The position numbers were made by a program, and so were the translations under genes. The notes beneath the pieces were generated by a model. The model worked only from the letters and a program-made list of their open reading frames with translations. It was not told where the DNA came from and ran no database searches. DNA of 64,000 nt from Caryophanon tenue (GTDB taxonomy: Bacteria > Bacillota > Bacilli > Bacillales_A > Planococcaceae): NCBI RefSeq assembly GCF_001700315.1, contig NZ_MASJ01000042.1, positions 47,643 through 111,642 of the forward strand. Direction: 5' to 3'. This document shows, one piece after another, positions 42,715 through 50,936 of this stretch. Numbering within the stretch: the first letter of the stretch is position 1; the number at the start of each line of letters is the position of its first letter.

Positions 42715-44445
42715 ATGGATGACCAAAAGTTTGACCACGAATTTCCTGAACAGCATACCGTGAATTTGCCGCAATGTTTAGTGAGGAAGATTTTCCAAAA
42801 TATAAAAGAAGGCATTATGATTACGAATGCAAAAGGTGAAATTATTGAGGTCAACGCAGCTTTTGAGTTTGTAACGGGATATAACCGTGAAGACGTTATT
42901 GGTAAAAACCCGAAACTTTTACAATCAGGCATCCATGATCGAGCATTTTACCAAACGATGTGGACATCGATTCACACAACAGGCTCTTGGCAAGGTGAAA
43001 TTTGGAATAAACGTAAAACCAATGAAATTTACCCCGAGTGGCTTCATATTTTAAAAGTAGTCGATGAATCCAATGAGCACACTTATAATTGTGCCATTTT
43101 CACCGACTTATCAGAACGAAAAACTGTCGAACATGAACTTGAAAAACGCAAGTTGACGGACTCTTTAACCGATGTGTCGAATCGCTTTGCTTTTTTAAAG
43201 CGCTTAGAGGCGTTGTTAGAAACGTCGACAACATTAGAAAATATGTATCACGCTGTATATTTTATCGACTTAGACCGATTTAAACATTTAAATGAAACAT
43301 TAGGTCATTCAAACGGCGACATATTACTAACAGAAATTGCGAAGCGTCTACGTACATGTTTACGTAATAAAGATATTGTGGCACGCTACGGGGCAGATGA
43401 GTTTATACTTGCGATTACCAATTTACAAAACCTTGACGATGCGACTTTTTTTGCACAAAAAATGACGGAATTAATTGAAGAACCAATTTATATTCAAGAT
43501 CATGAAATTTTTGTCACAGCGAACATTGGCATTAGCTTATATCCGAGCCAAGGTGTAACAGCCGAGGACTTAGTGCATCGCGCAGAAAAGGCGATGGACT
43601 TTGCAAAACGACAAACAACCGAAAAAATCATGCTTTATTTTGATGAGTTAAATATTGATAGTTCACGTGTGCTATTATTAGATGCTGAAATTCGCAAAGC
43701 GATAGAACAAAAAGCATTTGATGTGTACTATCAGCCGAAAGTCGACACAAAAACGGAGGAAACTCTCGGTTTTGAAGCACTTGCGCGGTGGAACAATGAA
43801 GTATTAGGTTTTGTGTCGCCAGGAGAATTTATTCCGTATGCCGAGGAAACAGGCTTAATTGTACCGATTAGCGAAGTGATTTTAGAAAAGGTATTTGAAG
43901 ACTCAAAGCGATTAGCGGAATTAGGTTTACCACGTCTACCAATTGCTGTGAATATTTCAAGTTTGCATTTCCAACATCCGAACTTTTTAGAGTCGATAAA
44001 AGGGATGTTAGGCCGTGCACAAACAGATGCGTCATTTTTTGAAATTGAAGTGACGGAACGTACCGTTATGAACAATGCGAATGAAACGGTCGAAAAATTT
44101 AATGAATTGCGTGAGCTGGGCTTTACATTATCGATTGACGATTTTGGGACAGGATATTCGTCACTAAGCTATTTAGTGCGTTTCCCGTTAGATACTTTAA
44201 AAATTGACCGTAGCTTTATTCAGCAAATTTGTCACCAACAAGAAAAACAGGCAGTAGTAGATGCCATTATTCATATGTCACATCGTTTAAATATGCGTGT
44301 CGTTGCAGAAGGTGTTGAGCAACAAGACCAAGTGCAATTGCTACGCACATTAGATTGTGATGAAATACAAGGGTTTTATTATAGTAAACCATTACCATTT
44401 GACGAAGCGGTGCGCTTTATGCAGACATCACTTCAGAACAAATAG
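42715..44445 (+). CDS. PAS-GGDEF-EAL protein, probable c-di-GMP phosphodiesterase
   Basis: A 576-residue cytosolic signalling protein. A PAS domain (about 25-135) has 'TNAKGEIIEVNAAFEFVTGYNREDVIGKNPKLLQSG'. The GGDEF domain (about 145-310) carries GADEF (about 228-232) in place of GGDEF, so cyclase activity is doubtful. The EAL domain (about 320-570) keeps 'FEALARW', 'EVTERTVM', 'DDFGTGYSSL', 'LKIDRSFI' and 'AEGVE', so it should hydrolyse c-di-GMP. A dead GGDEF often serves as a GTP sensor; that is inference here. No membrane segment. It sits between rnpB and ypsC. Confidence 0.9.
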   Translation: MDDQKFDHEFPEQHTVNLPQCLVRKIFQNIKEGIMITNAKGEIIEVNAAFEFVTGYNREDVIGKNPKLLQSGIHDRAFYQTMWTSIHTTGSWQGEIWNKRKTNEIYPEWLHILKVVDESNEHTYNCAIFTDLSERKTVEHELEKRKLTDSLTDVSNRFAFLKRLEALLETSTTLENMYHAVYFIDLDRFKHLNETLGHSNGDILLTEIAKRLRTCLRNKDIVARYGADEFILAITNLQNLDDATFFAQKMTELIEEPIYIQDHEIFVTANIGISLYPSQGVTAEDLVHRAEKAMDFAKRQTTEKIMLYFDELNIDSSRVLLLDAEIRKAIEQKAFDVYYQPKVDTKTEETLGFEALARWNNEVLGFVSPGEFIPYAEETGLIVPISEVILEKVFEDSKRLAELGLPRLPIAVNISSLHFQHPNFLESIKGMLGRAQTDASFFEIEVTERTVMNNANETVEKFNELRELGFTLSIDDFGTGYSSLSYLVRFPLDTLKIDRSFIQQICHQQEKQAVVDAIIHMSHRLNMRVVAEGVEQQDQVQLLRTLDCDEIQGFYYSKPLPFDEAVRFMQTSLQNK

Positions 44446-44478
44446 ACACCTAGAAATGATATGAGAGAGGAATTACGT

Positions 44479-45621
44479 ATGGGTAAATTTCAATTAGTAG
44501 CAACATCAGCAATGGGCTTAGAAGCAATTGTTGCGGATGAAGTAAGAGCATTAGGATACGAAACACGTGTCGACAACGGCAAAGTGTATTTTGAGGGAGA
44601 CGAGCTAGCAATTGCACGTACAAATCTTTGGTTACGTGTAGCAGACCGTGTCAAAATCGTTGTAGGGACATTCCCCGCAAAAACATTCGAACAATTATTC
44701 CAAGGTGTAAAAGCATTACCTTGGGAAAAATATTTACCAGTGGATGCTAACTTCCCAGTATCAGGCAAATCGGTAAAATCGACATTATTCAGTGTACCAG
44801 ACTGTCAAGCTATCACAAAAAAGGCGATTGTTGAGCGCATGAAGTTAGCGTATAAACGTCTAGGCTTTTTAGATGAATCAGGTGCAAAATATAAAATTGA
44901 AATTTCAATTTTAAAAGATGTAGCAACCGTTACAATCGATACATCGGGCGCTGGCTTACACAAACGCGGCTACCGTCAAACACAAGGGGATGCACCGCTA
45001 AAAGAAACATTAGCAGCGGCACTTGTATATATTTCAAAATGGAATCCAAACCGTCCATTTTATGATCCATTCTGTGGTTCAGGCACAATCGCACTAGAAG
45101 CGGCAATGATTGGACAAAATATTGCACCAGGATACAACCGTGACTTTATTTCAGAAGACTGGCCTTGGATGAAAAAAGACGTGTGGGATAAAGCACGTAA
45201 CGAAGCAGATGAATTAGCCAACTACGACCAAGAACTGAACATTATCGGTTCAGATATTGACCATAAAATGGTTGCTATCGCACAAGAAAATGCTGAAGAA
45301 GCAGGCTTTGGCGATATGATTACATTTAAGCAAATGACAGCACCAGACTTCACGACATTAGAGACAGATGGTGTAATGATTGGTAACCCTCCGTACGGTG
45401 AACGTATCGGTGATATTGAAGTGGTGGAAGGTGTTATTCGTAAGCTAGGCGATAAAATGTATAACTACCCAACATGGTCAGTGTACATGTTATCATCAAT
45501 GGAAAACTTTGAAGAATTATACGGGAAGCGCGCAACGAAAAAACGTAAATTATTCAACGGCTTTATTCAAACAGAGTATTATCAATTCTGGGGACAAAAA
45601 TCAAAACGTCAACCGAAATAA
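44479..45621 (+). CDS. ypsC: THUMP-domain RNA N2-guanine methyltransferase YpsC
   Basis: A 380-residue RlmL/RlmK-N-like methyltransferase. An N-terminal ferredoxin-like/THUMP region (about 1-155) precedes a Rossmann domain with the SAM loop 'YDPFCGSGTIALEAAMIG' (about 195-212). The catalytic 'IGNPPYGERI' (about 303-312) is the N-P-P-Y motif of N2-guanine methyltransferases; a 23S rRNA target is likely. The ATG at 44479 has GAGG 8 bases upstream and is preferred to an ATG six codons earlier. A terminator follows. Confidence 0.9.
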   Translation: MGKFQLVATSAMGLEAIVADEVRALGYETRVDNGKVYFEGDELAIARTNLWLRVADRVKIVVGTFPAKTFEQLFQGVKALPWEKYLPVDANFPVSGKSVKSTLFSVPDCQAITKKAIVERMKLAYKRLGFLDESGAKYKIEISILKDVATVTIDTSGAGLHKRGYRQTQGDAPLKETLAAALVYISKWNPNRPFYDPFCGSGTIALEAAMIGQNIAPGYNRDFISEDWPWMKKDVWDKARNEADELANYDQELNIIGSDIDHKMVAIAQENAEEAGFGDMITFKQMTAPDFTTLETDGVMIGNPPYGERIGDIEVVEGVIRKLGDKMYNYPTWSVYMLSSMENFEELYGKRATKKRKLFNGFIQTEYYQFWGQKSKRQPK

Positions 45622-45630
45622 ATAAACATT

Positions 45631-45673
45631 AAAAGCTGGCTGCTAAAGGGAATTTAGTAGCACAGCTTTTTTC
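45631..45673 (+). terminator. Terminator of ypsC
   Basis: AAAAGCTG...CAGCTTTT, with an inner GCTGCTAA / TTTAGTAGC pairing, is followed by TT and C. Confidence 0.8.
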
Positions 45674-45718
45674 ACCGAGTGCTAGGCAAAATAGTATTCA
45701 ATGATGATACTTTCATAG

Positions 45719-45800
45719 TATAATGAGTGTTGCAACTTTGAATAGAAATTCAAGAATTGATTGTATATAAATGACGGCGGAAGGGGCTAGACTCCTTCCG
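45719..45800 (+). promoter_or_regulatory. Promoter -10 and leader hairpin before ypvA
   Basis: TATAAT at 45719-45724 is the best -10 in this gap. A GGAAGG/CCTTCC hairpin at about 45777-45799 lies in the resulting leader. It has no clear T-run, so its role is open. Confidence 0.35.
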
Positions 45801-45858
45801 TTCTTATGTTCGTACGTGTTGGTGCGTCGAAATATGTGCTAGAGGGGGAACTTGTGAT

Positions 45859-47937
45859 ATGAGACAATCACTACCATTTGAGTTAACGAAAGACCGTTCA
45901 TTCTTTGAAAGCTTAGGCGATTGGATGGGCGATGTGCTATATGATGAATTACCGGAGAAAGGCTTTGAGTGTCGAGACGAGCAAATTTTTATGGCTTATC
46001 AAATTGAGCAAGCGTTAAAGGAGAAAAATGTTTTATTTGCGGAAGCCGGTGTTGGAACAGGAAAAACGATTGCGTATTTATTACCTGCGATTTCCTATGC
46101 ACGTTATACAGGGCGTCCGGCATTAATTGCGTGTGCAGATGAAACATTAATTGACCAGCTTGTCAAAGAAGGTGGCGATGTACACAAACTACGCGACCAT
46201 TTAGGTTTAACGATTGATGTGCGCTTAGCGAAGTCACGCGACCAATATTTATGCTTAAAACGCTTTGAGTATGCGGAGCGTGAGCACGAAGCAGCACAAT
46301 TGCAAGAGCGTAAAGAAACAGTTGTTGACGAAAAGCCTGCTTCAACAGCAAGTTTAATTGATTCGTTATTCGCACAATCAAAAGAGTCATCAAAAGAACG
46401 TAATTTAATGGATTTATTAAATTCAGATGCAGTGAAAAACATTGATTGGGACGATGAGGAAGACGTACATTGGATTGATGAAATCGCGATGAACATTCCG
46501 GAAGATGTCTTTACACAAGCACCGCTAAAAGATGCAGCACCGTACGGAGAGCGTAGTGATTTCCCATCTGTCAGCGATGAAAACTGGGCAAAAGTGAACT
46601 ATAACGAAGTAATGCAGTGTGCGGTTTGTGATTTACGTAATCGTTGTGGACAAACATTACACCGCGCGCATTACCGTAAAGCAACGGATTTAATTATTTG
46701 TTCACAAGATTTCTTAATGGAACATTTAGCGACGAAAGAGTCACGTGAGCGCGAAGGACAAATGCCATTATTACCAGAAGTATCAATGATGGTACTTGAT
46801 GAAGGGCATTTATTAGAATACGCAGCACAAAAAGCGATGACTTATAAAATTCAAGGGGACACAATTGTACAAATGCTAGAGCGTTTAATGGTGGACGGTG
46901 TTCGTGAGCGTACATTATATGCGATGGAAATGTTACAAGATGACCATGAATTATTCTTTGACCAATTAATGGATGATGTGGAACAATCTGATAATGAGCG
47001 TAAACGCATTCAGAAATCAAAACGTTTGTTACAAATTGGGAAAAAGCTTGTAGCCGATGTTGAGAAGTTATTAGAGGAATTTGTATTTGAATCTGAGCTA
47101 TATATGATTCCAGAATATGAGCTGAACATGGCAGAGGAATTCCTTGAAAACTACCAAGCGGCATTAAATATCTTTATTTCAAAAGCAGATGCAGTCGATT
47201 GGTTAGAACAAACGGACGGTCGTAATACACTCGTAATTATGCCGCGTTTAATTACAGAAGTGTTAGAAGAGAAGTTATTCTCGAAAAAGACACCGATTGT
47301 CTTCTCATCAGCAACGCTATCTGTGAATAAAGACTTCTCGTATATTGCCTATAGCTTAGGTGTGAAGAAGCATCAAAACTTCTCGGTACCATCACCGTTT
47401 GATTATGAAGAAGTGATGAAAATTCACGTAAAAGATGTCGCGCAAGCAGACAAAGTAGCAGCTGCCCGCGCAGTCGTGGCACAAGGGGAGCAAACGTTAA
47501 TGCTCTTTAAATCGAAGCAGTCGATGCTTGCCTATAAAGAGGCGCTATCAGCAGATGAATTACTTGACTATGTATTTGAAGGTGACCGTGAGTTATCAGC
47601 AATTGTACGCGACTTCCAACAAGGTGCTGTACAAGTGCTATGCTCATACCACTTATGGGAAGGTTTAGACCTACCAGAAGAAGCATTAACACGCGTTGTT
47701 ATTTTTGATTTACCATTCCCACCACATGATCCGTTATTTGATGCGAAGCGTGCTTTTGCAGAAGATGTGTTTGATGAAGTGGAATTGCCATTTATGCAGT
47801 TGCGTTTACAGCAAGGGATGGGTCGTTTAATTCGTACATCGAATGACCACGGAGAAATTACAATTTTATGTAATGAACAAGAGCAAGCCGTAAAAGAGCA
47901 CTTCTTAACGATTTTACCAGTTGCCCCACAAGCATAA
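45859..47937 (+). CDS. ypvA: DinG/Rad3-family helicase YpvA with Fe-S motif
   Basis: A 692-residue superfamily 2 helicase of the XPD/DinG type, without the exonuclease domain of dinG. Walker A is 'AGVGTGKT' (about 63-70) and the DExH box is 'LDEGH' (about 313). Motif VI appears in 'LQQGMGRLIRTSNDHG'. Four cysteines (about C132, C254, C257 and C263) sit between Walker A and the DExH box, as in iron-sulfur XPD helicases, so an Fe-S cluster is likely. Gene order ypsC-ypvA matches B. subtilis. The role is probably DNA repair. Confidence 0.88.
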   Translation: MRQSLPFELTKDRSFFESLGDWMGDVLYDELPEKGFECRDEQIFMAYQIEQALKEKNVLFAEAGVGTGKTIAYLLPAISYARYTGRPALIACADETLIDQLVKEGGDVHKLRDHLGLTIDVRLAKSRDQYLCLKRFEYAEREHEAAQLQERKETVVDEKPASTASLIDSLFAQSKESSKERNLMDLLNSDAVKNIDWDDEEDVHWIDEIAMNIPEDVFTQAPLKDAAPYGERSDFPSVSDENWAKVNYNEVMQCAVCDLRNRCGQTLHRAHYRKATDLIICSQDFLMEHLATKESREREGQMPLLPEVSMMVLDEGHLLEYAAQKAMTYKIQGDTIVQMLERLMVDGVRERTLYAMEMLQDDHELFFDQLMDDVEQSDNERKRIQKSKRLLQIGKKLVADVEKLLEEFVFESELYMIPEYELNMAEEFLENYQAALNIFISKADAVDWLEQTDGRNTLVIMPRLITEVLEEKLFSKKTPIVFSSATLSVNKDFSYIAYSLGVKKHQNFSVPSPFDYEEVMKIHVKDVAQADKVAAARAVVAQGEQTLMLFKSKQSMLAYKEALSADELLDYVFEGDRELSAIVRDFQQGAVQVLCSYHLWEGLDLPEEALTRVVIFDLPFPPHDPLFDAKRAFAEDVFDEVELPFMQLRLQQGMGRLIRTSNDHGEITILCNEQEQAVKEHFLTILPVAPQA

Positions 47938-47944
47938 TAATGAA

Positions 47945-47973
47945 GCCTACCAATTTATTGGTAGGTTTTTTCT
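47945..47973 (+). terminator. Terminator of ypvA
   Basis: CCTACCAA, loop TTTA, TTGGTAGG, then TTTTTT. Confidence 0.9.
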
Positions 47974-48050
47974 GTTTTAATAAAGGAATTTCTGTTTTAT
48001 GTCACGAATAAGCTAAAGGAGGTTAAAATTCCGATAAAGGGGTGTTGAGA

Positions 48051-48812
48051 ATGAACTTTGCAAATAAAGCAATTCTTGTGACAGGTGGTAGCTCAGGGCT
48101 AGGGGAAGCAACGACTCGAATGATTGCATCAAACGGTGGTGTGCCCATTATTTTAGATGTACAACAAGAGCGTGGACAAGCATTAGCTGAGGAGTTAAAT
48201 TGCGCGTTTTATGAGACTGATGTAACCGATGAAAGAGCCGTGCAGCTAGCGATTGATAATGCATCTGAGCGTTACGGTGGCATTTATGGTGTTGTCAATT
48301 GCGCTGGTATTGGCGATGCGGCAAAAACCGTCAGCTCACGCGGGGCTTTTCCACTCGCAACATTCCAAAAGGTGATTCATGTTAATTTAATTGGTACATT
48401 CAACATCATTCGTTTAGCAGCTGAAAAGATGGCACAAAATGAGCCGACTGCTGGTGGAGAACGCGGTGTTATTGTAAATACCGCTTCTGTTGCGGCATTC
48501 GATGGGCAAATTGGACAAGCTGCTTATTCCGCTTCAAAAGGAGGCATTGTTGGTATGACATTGCCGATTGCACGTGATTTAGCCAGCTATGGCATTCGTG
48601 TAATGACCATTGCCCCAGGTACATTTGAAACGCCATTATTAGCGAGCTTACCGGAAGAGACGAAAGCGTCATTAGGGAAGCAAGTGCCATTCCCGTCGCG
48701 TTTAGGGCAACCATTTGAATATGCACAACTTGTACAAGCGATTTTTGAAAATGAAATGTTAAATGGGGAAACGATTCGCTTAGATGGCGCCATTCGTATG
48801 GCACCGCGTTGA
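48051..48812 (+). CDS. Short-chain dehydrogenase, 3-hydroxyacyl-CoA dehydrogenase type II-like
   Basis: A 253-residue classical SDR. The NAD-binding 'TGGSSGLG' (about 10-17), 'NCAG', catalytic Ser in 'NTASVAAF', and Y158-x3-K162 in 'YSASKGG' are complete. '[19 protein letters not shown]' and the end '[15 protein letters not shown]' are characteristic of HSD10/type II 3-hydroxyacyl-CoA dehydrogenases used in fatty-acid oxidation. The ATG at 48051 has AGGGG 8 bases upstream. No other beta-oxidation gene is adjacent. A 45-residue frame follows closely. Confidence 0.85.
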   Translation: MNFANKAILVTGGSSGLGEATTRMIASNGGVPIILDVQQERGQALAEELNCAFYETDVTDERAVQLAIDNASERYGGIYGVVNCAGIGDAAKTVSSRGAFPLATFQKVIHVNLIGTFNIIRLAAEKMAQNEPTAGGERGVIVNTASVAAFDGQIGQAAYSASKGGIVGMTLPIARDLASYGIRVMTIAPGTFETPLLASLPEETKASLGKQVPFPSRLGQPFEYAQLVQAIFENEMLNGETIRLDGAIRMAPR

Positions 48813-48825
48813 GGCATGCAGTGAA

Positions 48826-48963
48826 ATGAACTATAGCGAATTGCCGATGCAACAACGAGGTGACGTAGTCATTAAATCGTCGGGAGATACGCCACAATAT
48901 ACGACGGTTGGTGTCGCGCGTCATGCACATACAGAACAACTGTTACGTGCGGTCAAGAAATGA
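48826..48963 (+). CDS. Possible 45-residue protein or gene fragment after the SDR gene
   Basis: An uninterrupted frame, ATG at 48826 to TGA at 48961-48963, has GAGG 11 bases before it (overlapping the SDR stop). The sequence looks protein-like ('RGDVVIKSSGDTPQYTTVGVARHAH', then a basic end), but I recognise no family. It may be the surviving end of a larger gene cut off by the repeat element that begins 15 bases later, or a small coupled protein. Confidence 0.3.
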   Translation: MNYSELPMQQRGDVVIKSSGDTPQYTTVGVARHAHTEQLLRAVKK

Positions 48964-48977
48964 CTTCCTCTAAGAAA

Positions 48978-49310
48978 ACGAGGCTAGGACAAAAAGAAAT
49001 ATCCTTCAGCAAAGACAACTGCTGAAGGATATTTTTCTGCTTTAGGTGCTACTCCACATAGCGGACGCGTTTCGCAGGCATGGCTTGAGGCAAACACGAT
49101 GTTTGTCACATCTGCCCTACCACACGACGTGGCGTTCTTGGCAGATGTTCCTCTTAGTAGTCTCAAGCGCATGCTCCTGTGGTACCTCGTCGCAGAAAAA
49201 CATTGCTTTTCCTGCTGAAGTCGCCGCTTGTGTCGGAACGCACCAGCACATTTTTATCATCTCAATACACTCATTTTCATCAGAAATAGAGTTCTGTCCC
49301 AGCCACGTTT
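48978..49310. repeat. Full-length intergenic repeat, hairpin type A (copy R3)
   Basis: It starts with GAGGCTAGGACA (48980-48991) and ends with TGTCCCAGCCA (49295-49305), which are inverted relative to each other. The type A hairpin AAATATCCTTCAGC / GCTGAAGGATATTT lies at 48997-49034. The long middle part is nearly identical to R4 at 63.3 kb, apart from a 46-base extra segment (49102-49147) that forms its own hairpin (CATCTGCC / GGCAGATG). Frames seen inside this element are not supported as genes. It lies between the SDR fragment and the convergent tryptophanase-like gene. Confidence 0.85.
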
Positions 49311-49314
49311 ATTC

Positions 49315-50760
49315 TTATAAACTTTCGCCGAAGTCTTCGCGGAATTTTTTCGCTAATTGTGTTGGCCAATCTGTTAATGCATCGAGTTTCCCGAAGAAGA
49401 AGCGTAACACTTTTGGCTCTTCGACAAATTTCATACCACCGATGAGTTCGCGATTATCATATAGCCAAGCAATGCGGTCTACAACATAATTAATTTGTGA
49501 AAGTGTGAAGACACGACGCGGCATTGCCATACGCACAAGTTCCATATGTGCTAACGTTTCAACACCATTTTCATCACGTTGTTCCGACATTGTACCGCGC
49601 TCCATACCACGTGCGCCACTTGCGATATAAATTGCGGCAGCAAGTGCGCCTGCTGTATATTGCTCTTGTGGGATATGTGATAAGAAACGAGTGGCGTCAA
49701 TATGACAGCCTAAACCGCCAGCCGGAGTCACAACTGGCACACCACGTTTTTGTAATTCATCCGACATATACTGAATAAATTGAGGACCTTGTGCAATATA
49801 TTCTTCATCCATCGTTTCATCTAAGCCGACTGTAATAGCTTCCATTTCACGTACAGACATACCACCGTATGTTAAGAAACCTTCATATAACGTAATAAAC
49901 TCACGCATACGTAAGTAATCTTCTTCACTATTTGTGGCAATACCGCCTCCACGAGCGAAGCCAAGCTTACGTGCTGAGAAGTATAAAATATCCGATAAAT
50001 CGGCAAGTTCGCGTGTAATATCACGAATTGACGCATCTTTGTAAGCATCTTCACGTGTTTTAATGAAGTATAAATTGTCAGCAAGTAAACTAATATCATA
50101 CACAAGCTTTAAATTGTATTGGTCGCATACTTTGCGCACAGCCTTCATATTTTCAACAGAGTGTGGTTGTCCACCGATCAAGTTTGTACCTGATTCTACG
50201 CGCACGAATGCAATATTGTCAGCGCCTTTTTCTTCAATAATTGCGACTAATTTATCGATGTCTACATTACCTTTAAATAAGTCTTCCGATGTTAAGTTTA
50301 ATGCCTCATCTTTGAATACTTCTTCTACTGTACCGCCGTTTACGGTAATATGCGCTTTTGATGTTGTAAAGTGATAGTTCATCGGCACGACTTTCCCTGG
50401 TGTTACGTATACTTGACCCAAAATATTTTCACATGCACGACCTTGATGCGCAGGTAAGAAATACTTTTTCCCGAAAATTTCTTCGATTTTTTGTTCAAGC
50501 TTTGTAAACGTAGCTGAGCCTGCATAACTATCGTCTGCTTCAAGCATCGCTGCTTGTTGGCGGTCACTCATTGCGTTAACACCACTATCTGTTAACATAT
50601 CCATGAAAACGTCTACATTTTTTAGAAGGAATGTATTATAACCGGCTTCTTTCATCGCTTCGACGCGACGCTCTACAGGTGGTAAATTTAATTTTTGTAC
50701 GATACGTACTTTGTGCATTTCCAGTGGAATTTGTTGTCCTGAATAAAATGATACTGTCAT
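49315..50760 (-). CDS. Beta-eliminating lyase, tryptophanase/tyrosine phenol-lyase family, divergent
   Basis: A 481-residue PLP enzyme of the tryptophanase/tyrosine phenol-lyase family. 'AGYNTFLL', 'LTDSGVNAMSD', 'SYAGS', 'HQGRACEN', 'GGQPHS', 'YGGMSVREMEAITVGL', 'GARGMERG' and 'MPRRVFTLSQ' match family blocks. The PLP lysine should be K265, in 'SARKLGF'. Where known enzymes have S-G/A-K-K-D and D-x-x-R, this has S-A-R-K-L and D-I-S-L, so three otherwise conserved active-site residues differ. The substrate cannot be assigned. The start at 50760 follows AAAAGGAGC. No tna leader peptide or permease is seen. Confidence 0.8.
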   Translation of the reverse strand: MTVSFYSGQQIPLEMHKVRIVQKLNLPPVERRVEAMKEAGYNTFLLKNVDVFMDMLTDSGVNAMSDRQQAAMLEADDSYAGSATFTKLEQKIEEIFGKKYFLPAHQGRACENILGQVYVTPGKVVPMNYHFTTSKAHITVNGGTVEEVFKDEALNLTSEDLFKGNVDIDKLVAIIEEKGADNIAFVRVESGTNLIGGQPHSVENMKAVRKVCDQYNLKLVYDISLLADNLYFIKTREDAYKDASIRDITRELADLSDILYFSARKLGFARGGGIATNSEEDYLRMREFITLYEGFLTYGGMSVREMEAITVGLDETMDEEYIAQGPQFIQYMSDELQKRGVPVVTPAGGLGCHIDATRFLSHIPQEQYTAGALAAAIYIASGARGMERGTMSEQRDENGVETLAHMELVRMAMPRRVFTLSQINYVVDRIAWLYDNRELIGGMKFVEEPKVLRFFFGKLDALTDWPTQLAKKFREDFGESL

Positions 50761-50936
50761 ATTATGCTCCTTTTCGCGTTGACGCATTGGTGTAATAAAT
50801 GTATTGTACTAAAATAATCTTCATATTTGTCGGAAAATTCAGTTGTTTTAATAATATAAAAAATGAAGGGTGAAAATTCTTAATGCGCTAAAAGTTTCAC
50901 ATCTTTTCGTGCTACTATAGGGATGAGGTGATAAAT

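Noticed and set aside
49046..49489. 147-residue plus-strand frame
   Set aside because: It runs from repeat R3 into the antisense of the lyase gene and lacks a ribosome site.
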